Source: an uncultured Coprococcus sp.
Lineage (GTDB): Bacteria > Bacillota > Clostridia > Lachnospirales > Lachnospiraceae
Assembly (NCBI GenBank): GCA_947632705.1
Contig: CANRQE010000019.1
Coordinates: 1-40,886 of the forward strand
DNA: 40,886 bases
Reading direction: 5' to 3'
Positions 30,467-38,864 of the stretch are shown here, piece after piece (within the stretch, counting starts at the first letter, position 1; the number at the start of each line of letters is the position of its first letter). The notes under the pieces were generated by a model. That model saw only the letters and a program-made list of their open reading frames with translations. It did no database searches and was not told the DNA's origin. The position numbers and the translations under genes are program-made.

Positions 30467-31117
30467 ATGTTCAGTACCGAACAAACGGCAAGGAAAGCAG
30501 AAGAGATTAAGGCGAACGAAGTGTGCGGCAGATACCGTAAGTCAGAATATATCAGCCGTGCAATGCAGATGGCGAGAATGTATCATGCGGGGCAGACAAG
30601 ACTGGGAGAAGCAGGCAGAGTTCCTTATTTTGATGAGCACATTATGGGGGTATATCACATATTGAAGGATGAATGCGGCGTGCATGACCGCAAGGTTTTA
30701 ACGATGGCTTTGCTGCATGATACCGTAGAAGATACAGCCTGTACCTTTGATGAAATAGAAGAGAAGTTCGGAACTGCCATGATGGAGGAGATCAGGCTTT
30801 TGACCCGGATAGAAGGAGAGCCCTTTTCCATTTATGCCAGAAGGCTTTTTGCAAACGGAAGCTGTGAAACGGTTCTGGTTAAGATGGCAGACCGTCTGCA
30901 CAATCTGAGAACCATCCTTTATATGCCGGATAAACGCTGGATTGAGAAAAAAATGATACAGACATATACGGATATTTTGAATCCTCTTCCGGATACCATG
31001 AAACGGATTGACGGCAGATACAACCGTCAGATCCGGATGCTGGCGGACAAGATTGAGGACCAGCTTCTGATCATTCAGAGAAGTCTGGATTTTGGAACAT
31101 CCTGTCATTCTTCATAA
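30467..31117 (+). CDS. SpoT-like HD-domain hydrolase, single domain
   Basis: The 216-residue protein is a free-standing HD domain of the RelA/SpoT hydrolase type: RAMQMARMYHAGQTR, VPYFDEHIMGVYHI, ALLHDTVEDTACTFDEIEEK (H84, D85, E88, D89) and VLVKMADRLHNLRT (D142). No synthetase or regulatory domain follows, as in small alarmone hydrolases. Likely reaction: removal of pyrophosphate from (p)ppGpp or a related nucleotide. AAAGGA lies before ATG 30467. It overlaps the convergent phosphatase gene by 13 bases at the 3' end. Confidence 0.88.
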   Translation: MFSTEQTARKAEEIKANEVCGRYRKSEYISRAMQMARMYHAGQTRLGEAGRVPYFDEHIMGVYHILKDECGVHDRKVLTMALLHDTVEDTACTFDEIEEKFGTAMMEEIRLLTRIEGEPFSIYARRLFANGSCETVLVKMADRLHNLRTILYMPDKRWIEKKMIQTYTDILNPLPDTMKRIDGRYNRQIRMLADKIEDQLLIIQRSLDFGTSCHSS

Positions 31118-31719
31118 AAAATTCTGGTTTCATCTATAATCGTATATACGCCGTCCGTATAATCTACGATCATCACATTACAGTTTTTTTGTAATCCTCC
31201 GCTCCAGAAGAACTGCATTTTTTGCTGCTTGATATGCATCATCAAAGCCTTGTTGATAGCTCCGTGGCCGACAATCATGATTCTTTCACAGTCCCGTTCC
31301 TGCGGTTCAATTACGGTTTTCATAAAAACAGCGGCACGGGCGCATAAGTCTTCCAGACTTTCTCCGTGTTCAGTTGCCTCATAAAGATGCGGTTCTTTAA
31401 AGAAATATCTGAATTTCTGGTTTTCATCCTTCAACAGAACGGACATATTCTGGCCTTCCCAGTCTCCGAAGGAAAGCTCTTTTAACAGGTCATTTTTAAA
31501 AATCGGAATATTTCGCGTCCCTGCAATTAATTTTGCGGTTTCATAGGCGCGGGAGAGAGGACTGGAGTAGATTTTGTCAATTCTTGTTTGTTCCAGTGCA
31601 TGACCTGTAATTGCAGCCAGACGTCTTCCGTTTTCATTTAATTCAATATCCGTATTGCCCTGCAAGCGCTTTTGGGCATTCCATACGGTTTCACCGTGCC
31701 TTACAATATATAGTTCCAT
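31105..31719 (-). CDS. Histidine phosphatase (phosphoglycerate-mutase-like)
   Basis: The 204-residue protein starts LYIVRHGETVWNAQKRLQGN, with the phosphorylated histidine H8 in the RHG motif. It also has IYSSPLSRAYETAKLI with the conserved arginine, LLKELSFGDWEGQ with the acid-base glutamate, and IMIVGHGAINKALMMH with the second histidine. The set is complete, so it is active as a phosphatase or mutase; the substrate is unknown (alpha-ribazole phosphate, sugar phosphates or nucleotides are candidates). AGGAGG precedes the ATG. Confidence 0.93.
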   Translation of the reverse strand: MELYIVRHGETVWNAQKRLQGNTDIELNENGRRLAAITGHALEQTRIDKIYSSPLSRAYETAKLIAGTRNIPIFKNDLLKELSFGDWEGQNMSVLLKDENQKFRYFFKEPHLYEATEHGESLEDLCARAAVFMKTVIEPQERDCERIMIVGHGAINKALMMHIKQQKMQFFWSGGLQKNCNVMIVDYTDGVYTIIDETRIFYEE

Positions 31720-31766
31720 ATCAGCCTCCTGTTGTTTGGATGTCTTGATGGATATAGGTGCTATGC

Positions 31767-32441
31767 TCAGATATCTTCAATCTGCCAGTCGATAGGCGCA
31801 ACTCCGTGAGCCTGCAAAAAATCATTGGTTCTGCTGAAGGGTCTGCTTCCAAAGAATCCCCGATATGCGGAAAGCGGGCTCGGATGTGAAGATTGCAGGA
31901 TCAGATGCTTTGGATTATTTAACATAGCCGCTTTTTTCTGTGCATAGGATCCCCATAGTATGAAGACGATAGGTTTATCCTGCCGGTTCAGTATTTCAAT
32001 ACAGGCATCCGTGAATTGTTCCCAGCCCATGCCCTGATGGGAATTGGCCTGATGTGCGCGTACGGTCAGGACGGCATTCAGCATCAAAACACCCTGTTCG
32101 GCCCATTTTACCAAGTAACCGTTATTCGGAATCCGGCATCCCAGATCATCCTGCAATTCTTTGTAGATATTCATCAGAGAGGGCGGAATTTCTATACCGG
32201 GCTTTACACTGAAGCTCAATCCGTGTGCCTGTCCGGTGTTATGATACGGGTCCTGTCCGATAATAACGCATTTTACCTTTGCCAGGGGCGTGAGATGGAA
32301 CGCATTGAAGATGTCGTCCGCAGGCGGAAAGATTTCTCTTGTTGCATATTCATTTCCTACAAAATTGAACAATTTGCGGTAATACTCTTTTTTATATTCA
32401 GGCTTCAGTTCCTGAGCCCAGTCATTTGTAATTGGCGGCAT
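31767..32441 (-). CDS. ung: Uracil-DNA glycosylase
   Basis: The 224-residue family-1 enzyme has the catalytic water-activating loop VIIGQDPYHNTGQAHGLSFS (D64), LLNAVLTVRAHQANSHQGMG, FILWGSYAQKK and the DNA-inserting loop SSHPSPLSAYRGFFGSRPFS. It removes uracil from DNA after cytosine deamination or dUTP insertion. A longer frame opens at 32489, but GGGAG lies just before ATG 32441. The gene stands 47 bases from the phosphatase and is probably co-transcribed with it. Confidence 0.97.
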   Translation of the reverse strand: MPPITNDWAQELKPEYKKEYYRKLFNFVGNEYATREIFPPADDIFNAFHLTPLAKVKCVIIGQDPYHNTGQAHGLSFSVKPGIEIPPSLMNIYKELQDDLGCRIPNNGYLVKWAEQGVLMLNAVLTVRAHQANSHQGMGWEQFTDACIEILNRQDKPIVFILWGSYAQKKAAMLNNPKHLILQSSHPSPLSAYRGFFGSRPFSRTNDFLQAHGVAPIDWQIEDI

Positions 32442-32523
32442 ATCTGATACTCCCTTCGACAAAAATCGGATGTATAGAAAGTGTAACATAGTTTTTTTCG
32501 ATTGTAAATTATGGGAAAATTGG

Positions 32524-32552
32524 TTGTCAGGATTGAAAACGCATGATATACT
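32524..32552 (+). promoter_or_regulatory. Promoter of the 49-aa membrane protein gene
   Basis: TTGTCA (32524-32529) and TATACT (32547-32552) are spaced 17. A second overlapping -35, TTGAAA, lies at 32534. Confidence 0.65.
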
Positions 32553-32654
32553 TATACTATATTATCAGAATCATGTGTAAAGCTTCGTATGCAGATATCT
32601 GCACTGCCATAAACAGAATTCAGAGAAAACCATTTTGGAAAGGAGCATGGACCC

Positions 32655-32804
32655 ATGGAGAAAGCATATAAGACAATGAAACATGCAGGGGCATTGAGTA
32701 TTGCGATGGGAGTAGTCGTTATCGTGATCGGACTGGTATCGGGTATTTTGATGATCGCTTCGGGTGGCAGCCTGCTTAAGAATAAGAGACATATTGTCTG
32801 GTAG
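32655..32804 (+). CDS. Small single-span membrane protein, 49 aa
   Basis: AAAGGAG precedes ATG 32655. The protein is MEKAYKTMKHAGALSIAMG, then VVIVIGLVSGILMIASGGSL and LKNKRHIVW: one membrane helix with a basic tail, followed by a strong terminator. I recall close relatives among Lachnospiraceae, so it is a real conserved gene, but its function is unknown. The gene has its own promoter. Confidence 0.75.
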   Translation: MEKAYKTMKHAGALSIAMGVVVIVIGLVSGILMIASGGSLLKNKRHIVW

Positions 32805-32830
32805 GTATGATGGAATTGTGGAAGCAGGAG

Positions 32831-32860
32831 AAGGAAATTCGGAAAAGGAATTTCCTTTTT
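32831..32860 (+). terminator. Terminator after the small membrane protein gene
   Basis: AAGGAAATTC (32831-32840) pairs perfectly with GAATTTCCTT (32848-32857), followed by TTTC and more T. It separates the gene from the T-box promoter. Confidence 0.85.
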
Positions 32861-32874
32861 CTTTATTTCAGGGG

Positions 32875-32903
32875 TTGACATTTTAATTGTAGTTATGTTA
32901 GAG
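32875..32903 (+). promoter_or_regulatory. Promoter of the leuA T-box transcript
   Basis: A consensus TTGACA is at 32875-32880. The -10 is poor (TTAGAG at spacing 17, or TATGTT at a shorter spacing). A weak -10 is acceptable as the leader is the main control. Confidence 0.55.
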
Positions 32904-32904
32904 T

Positions 32905-33172
32905 TGAAAAAGATAATACGGAGAAGAGGAGTAGTAGATTATCCGATACATGCAGAGAGCTGTCGGCCGGTGTGAGACAGTAGTGGAAGATAGTTGAACT
33001 CGCCTTGGAGTAGCCCGCTGAAGAGCAGTAGGACGGGACGGAGCCTGACCGTTACAGCAGGAGGATATAAGATGGGAAATCTGTATCTGCGATGAGAGCA
33101 TACGATATGTATGAATTAGAGTGGTACCGCGTATAACTTACGTCTCTAAATATAGGAGACGTAGGTTTTTTT
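32905..33172 (+). promoter_or_regulatory. Leucine T-box riboswitch of leuA
   Basis: The T-box sequence AGAGTGGTACCGCG is at 33118-33131. Its bulge TGGT (33122-33125) pairs with the ACCA end expected of tRNA-Leu (A73). The likely specifier in stem I is GAACTC, with the leucine codon CTC at 32999-33001. The terminator ACTTACGTCTC/GAGACGTAGGT (33136-33166) plus T run follows. Uncharged tRNA-Leu should prevent termination and turn on leuA. The stem I details were read by eye. Confidence 0.9.
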
Positions 33173-33193
33173 ATTTTTGAGGAGGTAGTATTT

Positions 33194-34855
33194 ATGAAGA
33201 ATTTTGAGCATTACAGGAGAGGCTATTTCATGCCTCCGGAAAAATCAATCAGATGGGTTGATAAAGAGTACATTGACAAAGCGCCAATCTGGTGCAGTGT
33301 GGATCTGCGGGATGGGAACCAGGCGTTGATCGTGCCGATGAGCCTTGATGAGAAACTGGAATTTTTCAAGGAATTGGTCAGAATCGGTTTTAAAGAAATA
33401 GAGATTGGATTTCCGGCGGCATCTGAGACAGAATATGATTTTTGCCGTACTTTGATTGAGAAGGATATGATACCGGATGATGTGACGATTCAGGTATTGA
33501 CCCAGGCAAGACCGCATATTATTGAAAAGACCTTCCGTGCTATCGACGGGGCAAAACATGCAATTGTTCATTTGTATAATTCAACCTCTTATGCGCAGAG
33601 AACACAGGTTTTTAAGAAGTCTAAGGCTGAAATCTTACAGATTGCCGTTGAGGGAGCAAAGCTCTTAAATAAAATGGCTGAGGAATACGGAGTTGCCTAT
33701 CCGTTTGAATATTCACCGGAAAGCTTTACCGGTACCGAGATGGACTATGCGTTAGAGGTATGTAATGCAGTGATAGCCGAGTGGAAGCCGACGCCGGAAA
33801 GAAAGGTAATCATCAATCTCCCGGCAACGGTGGAGATGTCACTGCCGCATGTTTATGCGAGCCAGATTGAATACATGAGCGGACATCTTGCAGAAAGGGA
33901 GAATGTGATTTTGTCCCTGCATCCGCATAATGACAGAGGCTGCGGAGTAGCGGATGCGGAGCTTGGGCTTTTAGCCGGTGCAGACCGCATTGAAGGCACC
34001 TTATTTGGAAATGGGGAAAGAACCGGTAATGTAGACATCATTACACTTGCGATGAATATGTTTACGCATGGAGTGGACCCTGAATTGGATCTTTCCGATA
34101 TTCCGAAGCTGACAGAGCTTTATGAGCGTGTAACCAACATGCATGTCTATGAGCGTTCGCCATATACCGGTAAGCTTGTATTTGCCGCTTTTTCCGGTTC
34201 TCATCAGGATGCGATTGCCAAAGGCATGAAATACAGGGAAGAACAAAAAGACGGTATGTGGACGGTTCCGTATCTTCCGTTGAATCCGGAGGATATCGGC
34301 AGAAAATATGACGGGGATGTTATCAGAATCAACAGTCAGTCGGGAAAGGGCGGCATCGGTTATTTGCTCCAGTCTAAATATGGATTTGACTTGCCTGCAA
34401 AATTCCGTGAGGATCTGGGGTATACGGTAAAGGATGTGTCAGATAAGGAACACAAAGAACTGTCAGCCAAAGAAGTTCTGGACATCTTTCAGAATACTTA
34501 TGTAAACATAACAGGGCCTGTAGAGATGCTGGAATGCCATTTTGTACAGGGGGATGGAATTTCCACGGAGATTACAATCTTAAAACGGGGCGAGAAAAAG
34601 GTCTATCATGGGAAAGGAAACGGAAGACTGGATGCGGTCAGCAATGCGATCATGAAGCATTTTCAGATAGAATTCAAACTGATCGCATATGAAGAGCATT
34701 CCCTTCAGATCGGTTCCAATTCTCAGGCCGTTGCGTATGTAGGAATTGAAGATGCGGACGGAAAGGTAACCTGGGGTGCCGGAATTAAAAATGATATTAT
34801 CGATGCTTCTGTTTTTGCACTGGTCAGTGCGGTGAACAGAACCGGGATCTTATGA
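33194..34855 (+). CDS. leuA: 2-isopropylmalate synthase
   Basis: The 553-residue enzyme condenses acetyl-CoA and 2-oxoisovalerate, the first step of leucine synthesis. The N-terminal HMGL-type barrel has the metal site APIWCSVDLRDGNQALIVPM, LHPHNDRGCGVADAEL and LFGNGERTGNVDII. The C-terminal LeuA dimer (allosteric) domain lies near 440-553 (YVGIEDADGKVTWGAGIKND). It is the longer form of the enzyme, like the yeast and actinobacterial type. GAGGAGG precedes the ATG. A leucine T-box lies directly upstream. Confidence 0.97.
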   Translation: MKNFEHYRRGYFMPPEKSIRWVDKEYIDKAPIWCSVDLRDGNQALIVPMSLDEKLEFFKELVRIGFKEIEIGFPAASETEYDFCRTLIEKDMIPDDVTIQVLTQARPHIIEKTFRAIDGAKHAIVHLYNSTSYAQRTQVFKKSKAEILQIAVEGAKLLNKMAEEYGVAYPFEYSPESFTGTEMDYALEVCNAVIAEWKPTPERKVIINLPATVEMSLPHVYASQIEYMSGHLAERENVILSLHPHNDRGCGVADAELGLLAGADRIEGTLFGNGERTGNVDIITLAMNMFTHGVDPELDLSDIPKLTELYERVTNMHVYERSPYTGKLVFAAFSGSHQDAIAKGMKYREEQKDGMWTVPYLPLNPEDIGRKYDGDVIRINSQSGKGGIGYLLQSKYGFDLPAKFREDLGYTVKDVSDKEHKELSAKEVLDIFQNTYVNITGPVEMLECHFVQGDGISTEITILKRGEKKVYHGKGNGRLDAVSNAIMKHFQIEFKLIAYEEHSLQIGSNSQAVAYVGIEDADGKVTWGAGIKNDIIDASVFALVSAVNRTGIL

Positions 34856-34910
34856 TCAGAAGAGGCAGAACATTCACGCCGGAATAAAAACAGAATCGTT
34901 TGACAAAAAA

Positions 34911-34956
34911 GAAATCGCGGACCGATTGGAAACAATCGGTTTGCGATTTCTTTTTT
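34911..34956 (+). terminator. leuA terminator
   Basis: GAAATCGCGGACCGATTG (34911-34928) pairs with CAATCGGTTTGCGATTTC (34933-34950), followed by TTTTTT. Confidence 0.9.
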
Positions 34957-35008
34957 ATGCCGCCATATCCCGAAGAATCCGTTTGCGGCGATTCTTTTAT
35001 GAAAGCGG

Positions 35009-35419
35009 TTATGGTTGTGCTGCCAGCTTTTTGTAACAGTAGCTGATAATATCCTTTCTGGTTACGATTCCGATAAATTTGTTCTGGTCATCTACCACCG
35101 GTACAAAATTCTGTGCCATGGCTCTTGCAATCAGGTCCTCCATATTGGAGTTAATGGAAACGGAAGCATATTCCAGTCTCTTCGGAATCTCATCCAGAAA
35201 AATATTTTCGGCATTGTTAATATTGGAAAGGCTGGTCTGCTTACAAAACCACAGAATATCTCCCTCCGTAATCGTGCCTATGTATTCGCCTTTTTTGGAC
35301 AGAATTGGAATGGCGGAATATCTGTGCCGTTCCATCTTTTCCAGAATCTGGCGCAAAGAAAAGTCATTTTCAATGTAAGCTACCTCGCTTTTAGGTGTCA
35401 GAAAAAAAAGAATATTCAT
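35009..35419 (-). CDS. Tandem CBS-domain protein
   Basis: The 136-residue protein is made of two CBS motifs: LRQILEKMERHRYSAIPILS with GEYIGTITEGDILW, and NMEDLIARAMAQNFVPVVDD with KFIGIVTRKDIISY. CBS pairs bind adenosine nucleotides or SAM and act as regulatory sensors; no effector domain is attached. AAGGAG precedes ATG 35419, so the frame open from 35512 is not used. It has its own promoter. Confidence 0.9.
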   Translation of the reverse strand: MNILFFLTPKSEVAYIENDFSLRQILEKMERHRYSAIPILSKKGEYIGTITEGDILWFCKQTSLSNINNAENIFLDEIPKRLEYASVSINSNMEDLIARAMAQNFVPVVDDQNKFIGIVTRKDIISYCYKKLAAQP

Positions 35420-35477
35420 ATACTTAAACTCCTTGCAATGATATGTCATGATATAAAACGTAAATCCCCTTAAACTC

Positions 35478-35506
35478 ATTATAAAAGATATGGATTTTAA
35501 GTGCAA
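35478..35506 (-). promoter_or_regulatory. Promoter of the CBS gene
   Basis: On the minus strand TTGCAC (35501-35506) and TATAAT (35478-35483) are spaced 17. Confidence 0.8.
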
Positions 35507-35617
35507 ACCCAATTATCTTAAATTTGTGTAAATTTGTCCGTACAATACTTTTTATGTCCTCTTTTTAATATTACCTTCATTTTATAATAGAATCTGTACG
35601 AAAAATGTAAATTCATG

Positions 35618-35646
35618 TTGTGAAATATATATTTATTTGCTATTAT
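35618..35646 (+). promoter_or_regulatory. Promoter of the two-TM coiled-coil gene
   Basis: TTGTGA (35618-35623) and TATTAT (35641-35646) are spaced 17, 36 bases before the GTG start. Confidence 0.65.
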
Positions 35647-35682
35647 AAAAATAACTATATGTAGAAGGGGAGGTGCTTTGAA

Positions 35683-36795
35683 GTGGCAGATAATGTATTT
35701 GCGGAAAATCAGGATTATCTTATAAAAGCGCGTGATACCGTGAATCAGATAGAAGACCTGAGAGATGATCTTGATGAGATGCATATGCTCCAGAAAAAAA
35801 GTGCAAAGGCCATTGCACAGGAAGAAAAGTCAATTAACGATGATATTAATAATACATTAAAAAAGAGAAAAGATCAGATCGCTGTGAGCTATGATAAGCA
35901 GATTGACGCAAACAACTCCAAAATCAGGCAGATTCAGTCCAAGAAGGACAGGAAAAAGAATCAGAGGATGGAAGCCAGGATTGAAAGTGAGACGGCGGAG
36001 TTAAAGGAGCAGAACAGGCAGCTTAAAATAGAAACCAAAACCCTGTTTAAACAGAATCATGTTCCGGGGTTTTGTAATTCCGGGCTGTATTATTGTCTGT
36101 TTTCACCAAAAGGCATGAATGAGCTGTTCAAGCTGATTCTGATTCTTGCGGTCTGTTTTGTCGGTATTCCGGGACTGGTGCTGGTTATCCTGCTCCATAC
36201 AGCATGGAAAGAGGGATCTCACAGTACGGTCTGCATATTGATTGCGGCGATTATAATTATAGTAGAGTTTATCATATATTTTGTGATTTTTAACAATACC
36301 AAGGTCAGACACAGGGACAGCATTGCCGAGGGCAGAAAGACAAGGGATAAAATCCGGGCCAATGAAAAGGCAATCAAAGCCATTAAGAATTCCATTACCA
36401 AAGATAAGGATGAAAGCATCTATAATCTGGAGAAATATGATAAGAAAATCAAGCAGCTGGAAAGAGAAGGCGATGGTATCAGCGATCAGAAGAAAGAAGC
36501 ACTGAAGCTGTTTGAAAAAGAAACGCAGCAGCTGATTGTGGATGAAATTCAGGGACGCAGAAAACCGAAGCTGGATAAGATGCGGGAAGAAGCTAAAAAG
36601 CTTGATGCAAAGGTTGCTGATGCAGAGGCACGGTTATCGGAACTTGAAATTACCATGACCAACGAATATGAAACATATCTTGGAAAGGATTTTTGTACGG
36701 AAGAAAGGTTATCTGATCTGATTTCCATTATGGAGGAGGGTTCAGCAAGTACGGTTTCCGATGCCATCAAAGTTTATAAAGGGGATGACAGATAA
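35683..36795 (+). CDS. Coiled-coil protein with two central membrane helices
   Basis: The 370-residue protein has a lysine/glutamate-rich coiled coil at residues 15-125, membrane helices near 149-171 and 182-204, and a second coiled coil at 205-345, forming a hairpin with both arms on one face of the membrane. No catalytic motif is seen and no family is recognised. GTG 35683 follows AGGGGAGGTG at good spacing; no ATG fits. The layout recalls membrane scaffolds or envelope-stress proteins. It overlaps yyaC by 22 bases at the 3' ends. Confidence 0.75.
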   Translation: MADNVFAENQDYLIKARDTVNQIEDLRDDLDEMHMLQKKSAKAIAQEEKSINDDINNTLKKRKDQIAVSYDKQIDANNSKIRQIQSKKDRKKNQRMEARIESETAELKEQNRQLKIETKTLFKQNHVPGFCNSGLYYCLFSPKGMNELFKLILILAVCFVGIPGLVLVILLHTAWKEGSHSTVCILIAAIIIIVEFIIYFVIFNNTKVRHRDSIAEGRKTRDKIRANEKAIKAIKNSITKDKDESIYNLEKYDKKIKQLEREGDGISDQKKEALKLFEKETQQLIVDEIQGRRKPKLDKMREEAKKLDAKVADAEARLSELEITMTNEYETYLGKDFCTEERLSDLISIMEEGSASTVSDAIKVYKGDDR

Positions 36796-37349
36796 TCATT
36801 TGCATATAACAGGGCTTCTCCGATGAAGTCAGCCATGATTTTTACATTATATAACCTTGTGTTTTGTAAAAGGCTGGCACCTGGATGCCCGGACTGGTTA
36901 ACGATTCCGGTAATAGAGATATCTCCTATTGCCGGAAGTTTTTTATTTACGCCTTTGCCCGGATACAGGTGCGAATTCGTCAATGTTACAAATCCCACAT
37001 CTTTGGGCAGTCCCAAAGATGCATCGACTGCAATCACGAACGGATTAAAAAAGTGTGTGTATATTTCGTCAATGGTTTCTTTAATATTTAAAGCATGGAC
37101 CGGTGATTTTAAAGTACCGGCTACATGATAGTCCGTGTTCTGCGACAACAAAAAATCGCCGACCAGCGGGCCTAAAGCATCTCCGGTTGCTCTGTCTGTG
37201 CCGATACAGACAACGATAATCTCTCTGCCGGAAGCTCCCATTTCCTCCATCATTCTCAAAATAGAATCTGCAAGGGATAAATGTGAATTTTCCTGTGTGG
37301 GTTTGAAATATTCAGTTCGTTTACCAAAAGCATTCTTAATAATGTTCAT
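36774..37349 (-). CDS. yyaC: Spore protease YyaC-family protein (DUF1256)
   Basis: The 191-residue protein is related to the germination protease fold: IIVVCIGTDRATGDALGPLV, HALNIKETIDEI, PFVIAVDASLGLPKDVGFVT, GVNKKLPAIGDISITGIVNQ. YyaC is conserved in spore formers, but its substrate is uncertain. The frame is open to TTG 37391, but ATG 37349 with AGGG before it is the likelier start (MNIIKNAFGKRTEY). Confidence 0.9.
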   Translation of the reverse strand: MNIIKNAFGKRTEYFKPTQENSHLSLADSILRMMEEMGASGREIIVVCIGTDRATGDALGPLVGDFLLSQNTDYHVAGTLKSPVHALNIKETIDEIYTHFFNPFVIAVDASLGLPKDVGFVTLTNSHLYPGKGVNKKLPAIGDISITGIVNQSGHPGASLLQNTRLYNVKIMADFIGEALLYANDYLSSPL

Positions 37350-37572
37350 AATTACCCTGCTGTTTTGTTCTTCTCTATAGATTATTACCAAAATTGAATA
37401 AGTTTACACAAAACAAAAAATAAAGTAAAAAATCTGAAAGTTGTTTTCTTTCTTTTTGAAAATTGTCAAAATAGTAAAAAACTTATAACTAAGAAACCAT
37501 ATGCATCTGACAAAATTTGATAATCGGAAAAATATACAAATGATATTATGACAAGAAAGGAGGAGGCATAGC

Positions 37573-38817
37573 ATGATAGAAATTGTATATGATAAAGAAG
37601 CAGCAAATCGTCAGAGCAGAGATTACAAGCCTTATAAAATGCCGAAAAATATCAGGCAGATCGGGAATCCGCCCGTGAAGAAAAAAATTTATATTGAAGA
37701 TTATGTAATGACATTTCTGCGTAAAATAGCAGAACCGGGGAATACAACCTCCCGCGGGGCAATCCTTTTGGGAGAGTATTTTAAGGATGATGAGGGAGAA
37801 ACCCTGTTTATCAGCGGAGCGGTAGAGGCACAAAATCTGGAGTTCGATGTAGAACAGATTAAATTTGATGATGCGACCTGGAGCAGTATATATACGGAGA
37901 TCAATAAGTATTTCGATAATCTGTCTGTTGTCGGCTGGTTTTTATCCCGCATGGGCTTTTCAGTTAATATCAATGAGAAAATTTCAAATATACATATGAA
38001 GCATTTTTCGGGAAACGACAAGGTATTGTTCATGATGGATTCTCTGGAATGTGAAGATGCCTTTTATATGTATGAGAAGGGCTCCATGGTCAGGCAGAGG
38101 GGTTATTATATTTACTATGTCAGAAATGAACAAATGCAGAATTATATTATCAGCAGAAAAAATTCCATCTCCGAGGATAAGAATCTGGAGATCCTGCGAA
38201 AAGATGCACAGCTTGTAAAAAATTTTCAGGAGATGCGGCAGGAAACGAAAGAACCGGAAAAACCGGAGAAGAATTATTTCTTGTATGCAGTCAGTTCCTT
38301 TGTCCTGATTTTTGCACTCTCAGTCGGGATCGTTTTGTCCGGCAGTTATGACAGAATGAAAGATATAGAGTCACAGGTCAGAAGGATGGAAATGGAAAAT
38401 GATAATTCTGATGTAGCTGTTTTTTCTGATAATCAGGGGAACCGGGATGATTCCGGCGCTGATACCGATACAGAATTTTCAAAAACGGAGACATCCTCCC
38501 ATGAAGATGCCGGCTCTTCGGAACAAGCAACAGACACAGAAAAAACAACAGGAGATGAGAAAGCATCCGAAGAACAAACAGGGGCGGCGGGTCCTGTAGA
38601 GAATACGGAATCTGCAGATCATACAGAAGATTCCCTGCCGGCAGACACACAGCCGGTCAATTATTACGAGATTGAGGAAGGCGATACACTGATGAGTATA
38701 TCCCTGAAGCTGTTTGGCTCGCCGGATTATGTAGATGAGATTATGGAGGCCAATCATCTCGGCGAAGGAGATATCATATATACAGGAGAAAAAATAGTTA
38801 TTCCATATATAGAATAA
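37573..38817 (+). CDS. MPN-like domain, membrane helix and LysM protein
   Basis: Residues 38-195 resemble a JAB/MPN (JAMM) domain: KKIYIEDYVMTFLRKIAEPG, SRGAILLGEYF, VGWFLSRMGFS and FSGNDKVLFMMDSLE. The zinc motif expected at GW.HSHP.. reads GWFLSRMG, so the two histidines are gone. One membrane helix at 235-256 follows, then a Ser/Thr/Glu-rich linker, and a LysM domain at 364-413 (YYEIEEGDTLMSISLKLFGS). LysM would hold peptidoglycan outside; the MPN-like part is cytoplasmic by topology. AAAGGAGGAGG precedes ATG 37573. First gene of a three-gene operon with DUF5711 and CvpA proteins. Confidence 0.85.
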   Translation: MIEIVYDKEAANRQSRDYKPYKMPKNIRQIGNPPVKKKIYIEDYVMTFLRKIAEPGNTTSRGAILLGEYFKDDEGETLFISGAVEAQNLEFDVEQIKFDDATWSSIYTEINKYFDNLSVVGWFLSRMGFSVNINEKISNIHMKHFSGNDKVLFMMDSLECEDAFYMYEKGSMVRQRGYYIYYVRNEQMQNYIISRKNSISEDKNLEILRKDAQLVKNFQEMRQETKEPEKPEKNYFLYAVSSFVLIFALSVGIVLSGSYDRMKDIESQVRRMEMENDNSDVAVFSDNQGNRDDSGADTDTEFSKTETSSHEDAGSSEQATDTEKTTGDEKASEEQTGAAGPVENTESADHTEDSLPADTQPVNYYEIEEGDTLMSISLKLFGSPDYVDEIMEANHLGEGDIIYTGEKIVIPYIE

Positions 38818-38864
38818 AGATGCTATAATATATAGGCACATCATTTATATCAGAGGAATAGATT

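Noticed and set aside
33118..33172. A novel riboswitch before leuA
   Set aside because: It is a canonical leucine T-box with specifier CTC and the usual terminator.
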